64,000 nt of DNA from Burkholderia sp. BCC0506 (lineage in GTDB: Bacteria; Pseudomonadota; Gammaproteobacteria; Burkholderiales; Burkholderiaceae): the NCBI RefSeq assembly GCF_902833145.1, contig NZ_CADFEN010000012.1, forward strand, positions 186,001 through 250,000. Direction: 5' to 3'. Below the pieces are notes generated by a model. The model ran no database searches. It was given only the letters and a program-made list of their open reading frames with translations, and was not told the DNA's origin. This document shows, piece by piece, positions 39,004 through 48,694 of this stretch. How positions within the stretch are numbered: position 1 is the first letter of the stretch; each line of letters begins with the position of its first letter. The position numbers and the translations under genes are program-made.

Positions 39004-39079
<76 letters not shown>

Positions 39080-39110
39080 ATAGAATTCCGGCATCCCGAT
39101 GCCCTTCAGA

Positions 39111-39145
39111 AAACCCCGTCGAGCGTGGCTCCACGGGGTTTTTTG
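39111..39145 (+). terminator. Rho-independent terminator after tRNA-Ala
   Basis: AAACCCCGT (39111-39119) pairs with ACGGGGTTT (39133-39141) and runs into TTTG. Confidence 0.9.
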
Positions 39146-39270
39146 CATTTCGAGGCGTGATCCATCCGCCTTTCCACCTCGCCCCGATCATTTCCCCTTG
39201 CGCCTGCTCGTCTACGCGGCCGACGGCACGCTCTCACCCTCCAGAGAGCCTTCGGGTCAATCTCAAAATA

Positions 39271-39286
39271 CAAACGTATACATTTG
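39271..39286. promoter_or_regulatory. Near-perfect palindrome ahead of the PspA/flotillin module
   Basis: CAAACGTATACATTTG is symmetric at 14 of 16 positions around GTATAC. It lies about 50 bp before the first gene of the module, in an unusually AT-rich stretch. It could be the operator of the ribbon-helix-helix-like protein encoded next, since such proteins often repress their own operon. Confidence 0.5.
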
Positions 39287-39336
39287 CATACGGACGGACT
39301 ATGCTTGAGTCAATCGACTCGAAGAGGCTGGATGTC

Positions 39337-39831
39337 ATGCAAACCGTATCGGTAAGAATCCCGGAGGACGATCTCGCGTGGCTGGTCGAGCTGCAACTGC
39401 CGGACGCCACGAGTCCGAGCGACAAGATTCGTGCACTGATCGCGGACGCGCGCCGCCGGATCAAGGGCGCGCACGACTTCGCTAGGTGCGCGGCGCTGTT
39501 CAGGGAGCAGGTACGGCCTGTCCTCGACGCGCTGGAAGCGTATGAGCACGAGACGCATCGCCATTCGGAACTCGTCGCGCTGCTTGCCGCGCAATTGCCC
39601 GACTTGATGGCGAGTCTCGTGACGGCGGCGCTCCCGGGCCAGGCGATTGCGGACGCCGCGAGCGAACTCGAAGCGCGCTTGACCGCAAAAAGCATGCGGA
39701 TGTTGCTCGGTCTGTTACGCCTCGCCGTCACCGGCAATCCCCCCACGTATCATCGTGCCGTGCTCGATCCGTACGTGCGGGAAATCAAAGAGCTGGCGAA
39801 CCTCGTTCAGCCGGCACAGGCGGCGAGCTGA
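39337..39831 (+). CDS. Uncharacterised protein with ribbon-helix-helix-like N-terminus
   Basis: I do not recognise a named family. The 164 aa begin MQTVSVRIPEDDLAWLVEL and continue TSPSDKIRALIADARRRI, which has the strand-helix-helix pattern of ribbon-helix-helix DNA-binding proteins. The rest is helical, with a possible weakly hydrophobic stretch (VALLAAQLPDLMASLVTAALPG, in part). I use ATG 39337, with GAAGAGG upstream; ATG 39301 would add 12 residues. It is the first gene of a four-gene unit, 33 bp before the PspA-like gene, so it may be its regulator. Confidence 0.65.
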   Translation: MQTVSVRIPEDDLAWLVELQLPDATSPSDKIRALIADARRRIKGAHDFARCAALFREQVRPVLDALEAYEHETHRHSELVALLAAQLPDLMASLVTAALPGQAIADAASELEARLTAKSMRMLLGLLRLAVTGNPPTYHRAVLDPYVREIKELANLVQPAQAAS

Positions 39832-39864
39832 GCCGCCTGCTCTCACCACAAGGAGCGACAAGTC

Positions 39865-40569
39865 GTGACGACAGAACATTTCGGTATCCGGGTAAAAAGG
39901 CTGTTGACCGCCAACGTCCATGCGCTGATCGGTTCTCTGGAAACCCGCATGCCCCAGGTGATTCTGGAGCAGTATCTGCGCGAGTTCGACGACGTGATCG
40001 GACAGGCGCGCGTGGGGCTCGGGCGGCACGAAGCCGCGCGCTACCAGGCAGCCAAGGCGATCGCCCGCATCAACAATGAAATCGAACGGCTGAACGACCT
40101 GCTGGGCACCGCGCTCGCGAGGAGCGATGACGCGGCGGTGCGTGCGGGCGCGGCGCGCCAGATCGAACTGGAAGATCAACTTGGCGTGCTCCAGCAGTCG
40201 CTTCACGAGGCGAGCGAGCGCGCGCAGGTCGCCGAGTCCGAACTGCTCGGCCTACGTGCCAAGCGGGGCGAGATGGAGGCGGGGCTTCGCGAGCTGATCG
40301 CGGCACGCGCGGCCGGCATCGGTACTCCCACTGGCGAGCGACAGCCGGACAACGGGGTGACGAGCGATCCGCGAGCAGAGCAACTCGAGCAGGGCTTCAA
40401 TCGGACAATCGCCGGCGCGACCGGCGTGGCCGGGCTGGGGACCGCTGCATCGTCCGCCGATCCGTCGCTGCTGCATCGCCTCGAGGTCCTGCACAAGGAG
40501 CAGCGCATTGAAGAGCGTATCGCCCGCTTGAAGTCTCGCCCGGGCGGAATGACGGACGACGTGTCCTGA
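39865..40569 (+). CDS. PspA/IM30 family protein
   Basis: This is a membrane-remodelling coiled-coil protein of 234 aa, related to phage-shock protein A and Vipp1/IM30. It begins HFGIRVKRLLTANVHALIGSLETRMPQVILEQYLREFDDVIGQAR (in part), the amphipathic N-terminal helix and hairpin of the family. Long helices follow to about residue 150, then a Gly/Ala/Ser tail. The GTG at 39865 has AAGGAGCG upstream. No PspB/PspC/PspF partners are present; the partners here are a YqiJ-like protein and a flotillin. Confidence 0.85.
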   Translation: MTTEHFGIRVKRLLTANVHALIGSLETRMPQVILEQYLREFDDVIGQARVGLGRHEAARYQAAKAIARINNEIERLNDLLGTALARSDDAAVRAGAARQIELEDQLGVLQQSLHEASERAQVAESELLGLRAKRGEMEAGLRELIAARAAGIGTPTGERQPDNGVTSDPRAEQLEQGFNRTIAGATGVAGLGTAASSADPSLLHRLEVLHKEQRIEERIARLKSRPGGMTDDVS

Positions 40570-40602
40570 TCGGCCGTCCGTGGACCTGAGAGCAAAACGA
40601 CA

Positions 40603-41262
40603 ATGACATCTTCACTGCTGCTGCCGGGCAATGCGCCGTTCATCGTCGCAATCGGCCTGATGGGCGCCATCGGTATCCTGGAATGCCTCGCGATGCTGTT
40701 GGGGCTGAGTCTCACCGAGCATGCGGGCAGCCTGCTCGTGCTGCATTTCGGTCTCGACCACGTGGATGGCGGCGCGGACGCCGGCATCGTCGGCCAGTTT
40801 CTCGGCTGGCTGCACGTCGGCCGCGTTCCGCTGCTGATTGTGATGATCCTCTTTCTCCTTGGATTTTCGGTCGCTGGATTCGCATTGCAAGCCGCGTTGC
40901 ACGCGATGGTGGGCTTCATGATGCCGGCTGCGCTCGCCGCGGGATTGGCAGCGCTGGCGGCGCTGCCGTTCGTGCGGCACACCGGCAAGCTGGTCGCGCA
41001 CATCCTTCCGCAGAGCGAAACCACCGCGCTGTCCGAAATCGAATTCGTCGGCCGCACCGCACGAATCGTGACGGGCGAAGCATCGGCGGGCAATCCCGCC
41101 GAAGCGCGGCTCGTCGACGAACACGGCCAGGCGCATTACGTCCGGGTCGAGCCCGACGACGCCGGGCAGTCGTTCCCGAAAGGCACGACGGTACTGCTCG
41201 TGTCGCGCATTTCGGGTTCGCACTATCACGCCATCGAAAACCCGCTGCCCGAACTGCTCTGA
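40603..41262 (+). CDS. yqiJ: YqiJ-like OB-fold membrane protein
   Basis: This inner-membrane protein of 219 aa has three or four helices in the first 125 residues, then a soluble OB-fold-like domain (EIEFVGRTARIVTGEASAGNPAEARLVDEHGQAHYVRVEP, in part). This is the YqiJ layout, functionally similar to NfeD. YqiJ-type proteins are encoded next to YqiK flotillins, as here. It probably assists flotillin scaffolds or membrane microdomains. Confidence 0.82.
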   Translation: MTSSLLLPGNAPFIVAIGLMGAIGILECLAMLLGLSLTEHAGSLLVLHFGLDHVDGGADAGIVGQFLGWLHVGRVPLLIVMILFLLGFSVAGFALQAALHAMVGFMMPAALAAGLAALAALPFVRHTGKLVAHILPQSETTALSEIEFVGRTARIVTGEASAGNPAEARLVDEHGQAHYVRVEPDDAGQSFPKGTTVLLVSRISGSHYHAIENPLPELL

Positions 41263-41354
41263 ATTCCTCTTCGCCAACGGGCCGTCGCCATTCCGGACGT
41301 CGCGAGGGCGCATGTTGCTGTCACCATTCGTAATACAGGAGTCGAATAAACATC

Positions 41355-43076
41355 ATGATGAATGCACTCTCATACTGGGGCGCTGTCGCATTGGCAGTGG
41401 TGGTGGGCCTTTGCGTGATCGGCCTGATCTTCGCGCGCCTTTACGTGCGCGCGTCCGCCGAGCGGGCTTTTGTCCGTACCGGCCTCGGCGGACAGAAGGT
41501 GATCATGAGCGGCGGCGCGGTGGTGCTGCCGGTCTTTCACGAGGTGATCCCGATCAACATGAATACGCTGAAGCTCGAAGTGAGCAGGGCGACACGTGAC
41601 AGCCTCATCACGAAGGATCGGATGCGTGTCGACGTGGTCGTTGCGTTCTTCGTGCGGGTCAAGCCGACCGAGGAAGGCGTGTCGACCGCGGCGCAGACGC
41701 TCGGCCAGCGCACGCTCGCACCGGAAAATCTGCGCGCGCTCGTCGACGACAAGTTCGTCGATGCGCTGCGTTCGACCGCAGCGCAGATGACGATGCAGGA
41801 CCTGCAGGACGCTCGCGAGAAGTTCGTGCAGGGCGTGCAGAACACCGTCGCGGAAGATCTGACGAAGAACGGTCTCGAACTGGAAAGCGTGTCGTTGACC
41901 AACTTCAACCAGACGTCCAAGGAGTACTTCGATCCGAACAACGCGTTCGATGCCGAGGGCCTCACGAAGCTTACGCAGGAAACCGAGCGCCGCCGCAAGG
42001 AGCGCAACGAAGTCGAGCAGGACACCGAAGTGGCCGTGCGCGAAAAAAATCGAGACGCGCTGTCCCGTAAGCTCGAAATCGACCAGCAAGAGGCGTTCAT
42101 GAAGCTGGAGCAGGAGCAGCAGGTCAAGACGCGTACGGCCGAGCAGAACGCGCGCATCGCCGCATTCGAGGCCGAGCGTCACCAAGAGGCCGAGCAAAGC
42201 CGGATCGTCGCCGAGCGGCAGATACAGGAATCGGAAATCCAGCGGGAGCAGGCACTGCGCACGCGTAAGGTCGAGGCGGAGCGCGATGTGCGCGTGAAGG
42301 AAATCGAGCAGGCGCGGGTCACGCAGATGGCCGCTATCGAGCAGGCGAAAGTGACGGAGATCGCGCAGCAGGAGAAGGCCATCGTGATCGCCGAGAAATC
42401 CGAGGCGCAATCGCAGGCGCAGGCGCGAGCGAGCGCATCGCTCGCGGACGCCGTACGGGCGGAACAACTGGTCGAAACCACGCGACGCACCGCCGAGGCC
42501 GATCGAGCGAAGCAAGTCGCGCTGATCGAGGCCGCGCAGGAGGCCGAGACGCAGGCCGTTCACATCACGACGCAAGCGCGGGCCGAGCGCGACGCCGCGG
42601 AGATGCAGGCCGCCGCAATGGTCGAACTGGCTGAGGCAGCCCGCAAGAAAGGACTCGCGGAGGCGGAGGCGCAGCGCGCGCTCAACGACGCGATCAACGC
42701 GCTGTCCTCGGACCAGACCAGCCTCAAGTTCAAGCTGGCGTTGCTGCAGGCGCTGCCGGCCGTGATCCAGCAGACCGTCGAGCCGATGAAGTCGATCGAC
42801 GGCATCAAGATCATTCAGGTCGACGGGCTGAATCGTGCCGGGAGCGCCGATGGCACGGCCACCGCTGTGACGAGCGGCAATCTGGCTGAACAGGCCATGT
42901 CGGCCGCGCTCTCCTATCGCGCGCACGCGCCCCTGATCGATTCGCTGCTCGGCGAGATCGGCCTGTCTGGCGGATCGCTGCAAGGATTGGTGCCGGATAT
43001 CCGGCCAGATGCGCCGCCGGTAGCGAGCGTCGTCCAGATGGCAGTGCCGCCCGAATCCGGCAACGGCGTGGCGTAA
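41355..43076 (+). CDS. yqiK: YqiK-type flotillin
   Basis: This bacterial flotillin of 573 aa has one N-terminal membrane helix (SYWGAVALAVVVGLCVIGLIFA, in part). A PHB/SPFH domain follows (AFVRTGLGGQKVIMSGGAVVLPVFHEVIPINMNTLKLEV, in part; KDRMRVDVVVAFFVRVKP). Then comes a long Glu/Arg/Ala-rich coiled coil (about 200-450) and a C-terminal region with DGLNRAGSADG. Flotillins form scaffold rings in membrane microdomains. With yqiJ and the PspA-like protein it forms an envelope-integrity unit. Confidence 0.93.
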   Translation: MMNALSYWGAVALAVVVGLCVIGLIFARLYVRASAERAFVRTGLGGQKVIMSGGAVVLPVFHEVIPINMNTLKLEVSRATRDSLITKDRMRVDVVVAFFVRVKPTEEGVSTAAQTLGQRTLAPENLRALVDDKFVDALRSTAAQMTMQDLQDAREKFVQGVQNTVAEDLTKNGLELESVSLTNFNQTSKEYFDPNNAFDAEGLTKLTQETERRRKERNEVEQDTEVAVREKNRDALSRKLEIDQQEAFMKLEQEQQVKTRTAEQNARIAAFEAERHQEAEQSRIVAERQIQESEIQREQALRTRKVEAERDVRVKEIEQARVTQMAAIEQAKVTEIAQQEKAIVIAEKSEAQSQAQARASASLADAVRAEQLVETTRRTAEADRAKQVALIEAAQEAETQAVHITTQARAERDAAEMQAAAMVELAEAARKKGLAEAEAQRALNDAINALSSDQTSLKFKLALLQALPAVIQQTVEPMKSIDGIKIIQVDGLNRAGSADGTATAVTSGNLAEQAMSAALSYRAHAPLIDSLLGEIGLSGGSLQGLVPDIRPDAPPVASVVQMAVPPESGNGVA

Positions 43077-43155
43077 CCCACGATGCGGATGCTGCCGGGG
43101 TAGCCGGGTTGAGTGGCCTGGCCGTGCGGTTAGCGCACGGCGGCGGGCGGCCCCG

Positions 43156-44553
43156 TCACCCCCGCCCGAAACTCGGCCGCTTCGGATCGTACGTCCACCC
43201 CGGCACCAGATATCGCATCGCCACCGCATCGTCGCGCGCCGTACCGCCCACCGCGTTGTACAACGCATGCGCGGCCTCGACCTGCGCCCTATCCAGTTCG
43301 ATCCCAAGCCCCGGCCGTTCCGGCACGGCCACCTTGCCGCCGACGATCGCGAGCGGTTCGCGCGTGAGTCGCGCATCGCCTTCCTGCCAGATCCAGTGCG
43401 TGTCGATCGCGGTGATCGTGCCGGGCGCGGCCGCCGCCGCATGCGTGAACATCGCGAGCGACACGTCGAAGTGGTTGTTCGAGTGAGAGCCCCACGTGAG
43501 TCCCCAGTCGCGGCACAGCTGCGCGAGCCGCACCGAGCCCTGCATCGTCCAGAAATGAGGATCGGCGAGCGGGATGTCGACCGCCTGCAGCCGCACCGCA
43601 TGATCCATCTGCCGCCAGTCGGTCGCGATCATGTTGGTCGCGGTCGGGATCCCGGTCGCGCGGCGGAATTCGGCCATCACCTCGCGGCCCGAATAGCCGC
43701 CTTCCGGCCCGCACGGATCTTCCGCATACGCGAGCAGGTGGCCTTGCCCGCGGCACAGCGCGACGGCCTCGTCGAGCGACCACGCGCCGTTCGGGTCGAG
43801 CGTCGTGCGCGCGTCGGGAAAGCGCCCCTTGATCGCCGCGATCGCTTCCATCTCGTCCGCGCCGGCCATCACGCCGCCCTTGAGCTTGAAATCGGCGAAG
43901 CCGTAGCGCTCGACCGCGGCTTCGGCCTGCCGCGCGATCGCGGCCGGCGTCAGCGCCGCTTCGTTGCGCAGCCGGAACCACGCGTCGGACGCCTGCGCTT
44001 CGTCGCGGTATGGCAGATCGGTGCGGCGCCGGTCGCCGATATAGAACAGATACGCGAGCATCGGCACCGCGTCGCGCTGCTGGCCTTCGCCGAGCAGGGC
44101 CGCGACCGGCACGTCGAGGTGCTGGCCGAGCAGGTCGAGCAGCGCGGCTTCGATCGCGGTGATCACGTTGTCGAGCCGCAGGTTGATCTCGTGCGGCTGG
44201 CGCAGCACCGCCGCCTCGCCGGCCGACGTCACTTCGTGGCGGATCGTGCGGCCGGCACCGGCGCCCGCGCCGGACAACGCCGCGCGCACCGCGTTGAGCG
44301 TCGCCTGGTAGCGCCCGATCGGCTGGCCGACCACGCGATCCGTCATCCGTTCGAGCGCGTGGCGGATGCCTTCGCCGCCCGGCACTTCGCCGACGCCCGT
44401 ATGCCCGCTGCTGTCGTCGAGGATCACGAGATTGCGCGTGAAGTACGGCGCGTGCGCGCCGCACAGGTTGAGCAGCATGCTGTCGCGGCCCGCGACGGGA
44501 ATCACCTGCATGCGCGTGACGCGCGGCGTGCCGGCACGGCTGGGTTCGGACAT
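43156..44553 (-). CDS. gudD: Glucarate dehydratase
   Basis: GudD dehydrates D-glucarate to 5-keto-4-deoxyglucarate (enolase superfamily). The 465 aa show the catalytic Lys pair in FADFKLKGG, metal ligands in [10 protein letters not shown] and [30 protein letters not shown] and the catalytic His in [15 protein letters not shown]. The ATG at 44553 has AGGAGC upstream. It lies 62 bp downstream of a transporter of the same pathway. Confidence 0.95.
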   Translation of the reverse strand: MSEPSRAGTPRVTRMQVIPVAGRDSMLLNLCGAHAPYFTRNLVILDDSSGHTGVGEVPGGEGIRHALERMTDRVVGQPIGRYQATLNAVRAALSGAGAGAGRTIRHEVTSAGEAAVLRQPHEINLRLDNVITAIEAALLDLLGQHLDVPVAALLGEGQQRDAVPMLAYLFYIGDRRRTDLPYRDEAQASDAWFRLRNEAALTPAAIARQAEAAVERYGFADFKLKGGVMAGADEMEAIAAIKGRFPDARTTLDPNGAWSLDEAVALCRGQGHLLAYAEDPCGPEGGYSGREVMAEFRRATGIPTATNMIATDWRQMDHAVRLQAVDIPLADPHFWTMQGSVRLAQLCRDWGLTWGSHSNNHFDVSLAMFTHAAAAAPGTITAIDTHWIWQEGDARLTREPLAIVGGKVAVPERPGLGIELDRAQVEAAHALYNAVGGTARDDAVAMRYLVPGWTYDPKRPSFGRG

Positions 44554-44615
44554 CGGTTCGCTCCTGGTTCCGGTGGCGTGCGGGCCGCCCGTGGCGTCGG
44601 CGCGGCCCGCGCCGT

Positions 44616-45956
44616 TCATTGAAGCTCGACGCGGCGGATCTCGCCGACGACGAACAGGTAGCAGATCACGGCGACGAGCGCGTGCGCGACGACATAGACG
44701 AGCGCGCCGTTGAACGAGCCGCTGCGATCGACGATATAGCCGATCGCGATCGGCGTCGTGATGCTGGAAAGGTTGCCGCACGTGTTGAGCAGCGCGCCGC
44801 TCAGGCCGGAGATCTGGCGCGGCGCGGTGTCGGCGTTGACGGCCCAGCCGAGCGCGCCGAGCCCCTTGCCGAAGAACGACAGCGCCATGAACAGCACGAC
44901 GAGCACGTGTGAATCGGTGTAGTTGCAGACGATCATCGACATCGACAGCAGCATGCCGATCACGATCGGCACCTTGCGCGCGACCGACAGCGACCGGCCC
45001 TGTCTGAGCAGCGCATCGGACACGACGCCGCCGAGAATCCCGCCGAGAAAGCCGCACACCGCCGGGATCGACGCGACGAGCCCCGCGTTGAGGATCGACA
45101 TCCCGCGCGCCTGTACGAGATAGACGGGAAACCACGTGATGAAGAAGTAGGTGAGCGCGTTGATGCAGTACTGCGCGACGTACACGCCGACCAGCATCCG
45201 GTTTCGCAGCAGCGCCTTCACGTGGCGCATCGACGGGCCGCCCTGGCGCCCGCCCGCCGCCTGGTCGATGTTGACGAGCGCGCCGCCTTCGGCGAGGTAG
45301 TCGAGTTCGGCGCGGTTGATGGTCGGGTGGTCCTTCGGGTCGTACATCGTGCGGTTCCACACCAGCACGAACGCGAAGCCGAGCACACCCATCACCGCGA
45401 ACACCGACTGCCAGCCGAACGCGTGCACGAGCCAGCCCATCAGCGGCGCGAACACGACGGTCGCCGCGTACTGCGCGGCGTTGAAGATCGCCGACGCGGT
45501 GCCGCGTTCGGGCGCCGGGAACCACGCGGACACGATCCGGCTGTTGGCCGGGAACGACGGCGCCTCGGCCGCGCCGACCAGGAAGCGCAGCCCGAACAGC
45601 AGCGCGAACGCGGCCGCGCCGCCGAAGAAGCCGATCCCGCCTTGCAGCAGCGTGAACAGCGACCAGAAGAAGATGCTGCATGCATAGACGATGCGCGATC
45701 CGTAGCGGTCGAGCAGCCAGCCGCCCGGCAGTTGCGCGATCACGTACGACCAGCCGAACGCGGAAAAGATGAAGCCCATCTGCACGTGGCTCAGGTGCAG
45801 CGCGCGGGCGAGGCTGGGCCCCGCGATCGCGATCGCCGCGCGATCTGCGTAGTTGATCGTCGTGACCGCGAACAGCACGGCCAGCACCAGCCAGCGCACG
45901 CGGGTGCGCCGGGCCGTTGCCGACGCGGACGCCGGCAGCGCGTGAAGCGGATTCAT
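44616..45956 (-). CDS. gudP: Glucarate/anion:cation symporter, MFS (GudP-like)
   Basis: This transporter of 446 aa has 12 helices, from the anion:cation symporter family that takes up hexuronates and hexarates. Typical parts: [26 protein letters not shown] (in part), [41 protein letters not shown]. The ATG at 45956 follows GGAGGAGA. It is co-transcribed with gudD, so glucarate or galactarate is the likely substrate. Confidence 0.9.
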   Translation of the reverse strand: MNPLHALPASASATARRTRVRWLVLAVLFAVTTINYADRAAIAIAGPSLARALHLSHVQMGFIFSAFGWSYVIAQLPGGWLLDRYGSRIVYACSIFFWSLFTLLQGGIGFFGGAAAFALLFGLRFLVGAAEAPSFPANSRIVSAWFPAPERGTASAIFNAAQYAATVVFAPLMGWLVHAFGWQSVFAVMGVLGFAFVLVWNRTMYDPKDHPTINRAELDYLAEGGALVNIDQAAGGRQGGPSMRHVKALLRNRMLVGVYVAQYCINALTYFFITWFPVYLVQARGMSILNAGLVASIPAVCGFLGGILGGVVSDALLRQGRSLSVARKVPIVIGMLLSMSMIVCNYTDSHVLVVLFMALSFFGKGLGALGWAVNADTAPRQISGLSGALLNTCGNLSSITTPIAIGYIVDRSGSFNGALVYVVAHALVAVICYLFVVGEIRRVELQ

Positions 45957-46169
45957 GACGTGTCTCCTCCGAAGGGCGGAAGGTGCCGTCGGGCGGCAGG
46001 CGCGTCGGTGCGCGCGTGATGTATTGGGATGCCGCCGGCGCGAGGCCGGGCACCGGACGCCGTGCAGACGGTGCGTCCGGGCCATTCTGTCACGTCGACA
46101 TTTGCGCTTTCATGCCAATTGCTGACTTGATCGATTCAGCATTTGAATCGATCGGGACGAGGTGCGCGG

Positions 46170-47093
46170 TCACACGCGCGCGTCGTCCGCGCCGCTGCCG
46201 TGGTGTCGTGCCACATGCTGCGCGAGAAACTCGACGGCGGCGCGCACGCCGGGCAACTGGCCGCGCCGATGCGGCATCAGCAGCGTCGTCGTGACGGTGC
46301 CGGCGTGCCAGCCGGGCAGCACGCGCACGAGCGCACCGGACGCGAGCGCGGCGCCGGCGATCCAGTCGGGCAGGCACGCGAGGCCGAGGCCGGCCGTCGC
46401 CGCGTGGAGCAGCAGCGTCGATTCGTCGGCCTGCAGGCGCAGGCGCGGCGTCACGTCGACGGCGTCGCTGCCGCGCTGCAGCCGCCACGGCTGCGGGCCC
46501 GGGTGGAGCCCGTCGTGCTGCGCGAGTTCCGTCGGCGTGTCGGGCGTGCCGGCCCGCGCGAGATAGGCCGGCGCGGCCACGACGACCATCGGCGACGCCG
46601 CGAGCGGCCGTTGTACGAGCGCGGAATCGGGCAGCGGCGCGAAGTGGCTGCGCACCGCGATGTCGAAGCCTTCCTGCGCGATGTCGACGAGCCGGTCGCT
46701 CGCATGAACCTGCAGCAGCAGCTTCGGGTGCGCGATCGCGAGCGCCGGCAGGCACGGCGCGAGGATGTGCTGCGCGACCGGTACCGAGCTCGTGATCCGC
46801 ACGACGCCGGCCGGCTCGGCGGCCTGCCGCAGCACCGCGTCGCGCGCGCTGTCGGCCTCGATCACGGCGGCGCGCGCATGCTCGAAGAATTCGGCGCCGA
46901 CCGGCGTGAGCCGGAAGCTGCGCGACGTGCGGTGCACGAGCCGCGCGCCGAGCGTGCGCTCGAGCTCGGCCACGCGCTTGCTGACGGTCGATTTCGGCAG
47001 GTCGAGGCGGCGCGCGGCCGCCGACATGCTGCCGGCATCCACCGCCTGCACGAACAGGTAGAGATCGTTCAGATTCACTGTCAGCGTCCACAT
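46170..47093 (-). CDS. LysR-family transcriptional regulator
   Basis: This regulator of 307 aa has helix-turn-helix LNDLYLFVQAVDAGSMSAAARRLDLPKSTVSKRVAELE (in part) and a substrate-binding domain (GVVRITSSVPVAQHILAPCLP, in part). The start is uncertain between ATG 47093 (MWTLTVNLNDLY) and ATG 47144; neither has a strong binding site. It is divergent from the glutathione transferase gene, 91 bp apart, and probably controls it. Confidence 0.9.
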   Translation of the reverse strand: MWTLTVNLNDLYLFVQAVDAGSMSAAARRLDLPKSTVSKRVAELERTLGARLVHRTSRSFRLTPVGAEFFEHARAAVIEADSARDAVLRQAAEPAGVVRITSSVPVAQHILAPCLPALAIAHPKLLLQVHASDRLVDIAQEGFDIAVRSHFAPLPDSALVQRPLAASPMVVVAAPAYLARAGTPDTPTELAQHDGLHPGPQPWRLQRGSDAVDVTPRLRLQADESTLLLHAATAGLGLACLPDWIAGAALASGALVRVLPGWHAGTVTTTLLMPHRRGQLPGVRAAVEFLAQHVARHHGSGADDARV

Positions 47094-47184
47094 GGAGAAA
47101 CGACGGGTTTCGATTTTAGCGGCTACTGCGCCATCGTTCGCCATGGGAGCATGACCGCTCGTTCAACTTCCGCGGAATTCACCG

Positions 47185-47916
47185 ATGTCCCCGATCCTTC
47201 TCTACGGTATTCCCGCCGGCTGCTCGTTCGGCTCGATCGTCGCGCTCGAATGGACCGGCCGCCCGTACCGGTTGTCGCGCATCACGATGCCGGGCGCCGT
47301 GACGAGCGATGCGTTCCTCGCGCTGAACCCCGTCGCCGAGACGCCGGCGTTCGTCACCGCGACCGGCGACGTGCTGACCGAAAGCATCGCGATCCTCGGC
47401 CATATCGGCGCGCAGGCGCTCGACAGCGGCCTCGCGTTCCGCCAGGGCAGCACGGATTTCGACCGGCTGAACCGGATGCTGGCGTGGCTGAACACGACGT
47501 TCTTCAACGCGTTCGGCGCGCTCTGGTACGTGTACGAACACGACACCGAAGGCGCCGAGAAAGCGGTGCTGCAGGCGTACGGTCGCGGCAAGGTGCTGAA
47601 GGCGCATCGGCAGCTCGAAACGCTGCTCGAGCGCGGCGAAGGCCCGTGGCTCTTGGGCGCGCGGCGCACGCTGGCCGACGCGTACTTCACGGGAATCGCA
47701 CGCTGGGCCGACTATCACGCGGTGTTCGAGCGCGACGCGTTCCCGCGCGTCGCCGCGCTGCGCGCGCGGCTCGCCGACGATGCCGGCGTGCAGTTCGCGC
47801 ACGCGATCGAGGAGAACCTGCCGCTGCCGGCGTCGTCGGCATTCGAAGGGCATGTGTCGCTCGACGACGCGCTGGCGAGCGCGCGCGGCATCGCGGCGCC
47901 GGCGCGCGCGGTCTGA
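47185..47916 (+). CDS. Glutathione S-transferase family protein
   Basis: This protein of 243 aa has the thioredoxin-like N-terminal domain (LLYGIPAGCSFGSIVALEWTG, in part; NPVAETPAFVTATGDVLTESIAILGHI, in part, with the glutathione-binding ES) and a helical C-terminal domain (GARRTLADAYFTGIARW). The substrate is unknown. It is likely regulated by the divergent LysR protein. Confidence 0.88.
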   Translation: MSPILLYGIPAGCSFGSIVALEWTGRPYRLSRITMPGAVTSDAFLALNPVAETPAFVTATGDVLTESIAILGHIGAQALDSGLAFRQGSTDFDRLNRMLAWLNTTFFNAFGALWYVYEHDTEGAEKAVLQAYGRGKVLKAHRQLETLLERGEGPWLLGARRTLADAYFTGIARWADYHAVFERDAFPRVAALRARLADDAGVQFAHAIEENLPLPASSAFEGHVSLDDALASARGIAAPARAV

Positions 47917-47961
47917 TCGGCCATGCCGGTCGCCTGTCAGGAAGATCCACGCTCGATATTT

Positions 47962-48004
47962 ATACCCGGATAATATTGACATTCAATTAATACCCGGATA
48001 AAAA
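47962..48004 (+). promoter_or_regulatory. Sigma-70 promoter flanked by two 12-bp direct repeats
   Basis: TTGACA (47976-47981) and TAAAAT (47999-48004) are 17 bp apart, a near-consensus promoter for the gene at 48041. ATACCCGGATAA occurs twice: at 47962-47973, just above the -35, and at 47990-48001, across the spacer and -10. Each copy is itself a partial palindrome around CCGG. A repressor binding both would block the promoter. Confidence 0.8.
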
Positions 48005-48040
48005 TAGCGTCGTTCCGATTCCAGCCTGCGGGCGACCACG

Positions 48041-48679
48041 ATGACTTCTTCCACGCTTCTCCCTTCGTACACGGCCTTCGACGGCCACCGGCGGCTCGCG
48101 TCGGGCCCGCTCGCGACGGTTGCGCTCGCGGTCCGGCAGGCGGCCGGCGATGCGATGCCCGGTTCGATCCTGATCTTCGACGACGCGACGGGCCGCTCGA
48201 TCGACCTCGACCTGCGCGGCACGGCGGACGACATTCGCGCGCGCTATGCGCGGCCGTCGGCCGACGCGTCCGGTAGCGCCGGCGAGCCGGCAGGCGAGGG
48301 CGCGGGCGCGGGAGAACCGCGCGGCCGCGGCCGGCCGAAGCTCGGCGTGGTGTCGCGCGAGGTCACGCTGCTGCCGCGTCACTGGGAATGGCTCGGCGCG
48401 CAGCCGGGCGGCGCGTCGGTGGCGCTGCGCAAGCTCGTCGAGGACGCGCGGCGCACGCATGCGGCGGCCGACCGGCACCGCGACGCGCAGGCCCGCGCGT
48501 ACCACTTCATGTCGGCGATGGCGGGCGATCTGCCCGGTTTCGAGGAAGCCGCGCGGGCGCTGTATGCGAACGATCCGGCGCGGCTGGCCGAGCTGATCGC
48601 CGGTTGGCCCGACGACGTGCGCGACCATGCGCTCGCCCTGGCGCGCGGCGAGCTGCCGCCGGCCGCCGCGGACTGCTGA
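48041..48679 (+). CDS. DUF2239 family protein
   Basis: This protein of 212 aa fits DUF2239 from memory: TAFDGHRRLASGPLATVALAVRQA (in part), ILIFDDATGRSIDLDLRGT, GRGRPKLGVVSREVTLLPRHWEWL (in part). A Gly/Ala/Glu-rich linker with a GRGRPK patch at about residues 80-105 recalls AT-hook-like basic segments. The function is unknown. It is transcribed from the repeat-flanked promoter and followed 15 bp later by the oxygenase gene, so the two are an operon. Confidence 0.8.
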   Translation: MTSSTLLPSYTAFDGHRRLASGPLATVALAVRQAAGDAMPGSILIFDDATGRSIDLDLRGTADDIRARYARPSADASGSAGEPAGEGAGAGEPRGRGRPKLGVVSREVTLLPRHWEWLGAQPGGASVALRKLVEDARRTHAAADRHRDAQARAYHFMSAMAGDLPGFEEAARALYANDPARLAELIAGWPDDVRDHALALARGELPPAAADC

Positions 48680-48694
48680 CGGAGCGCCGACGCG

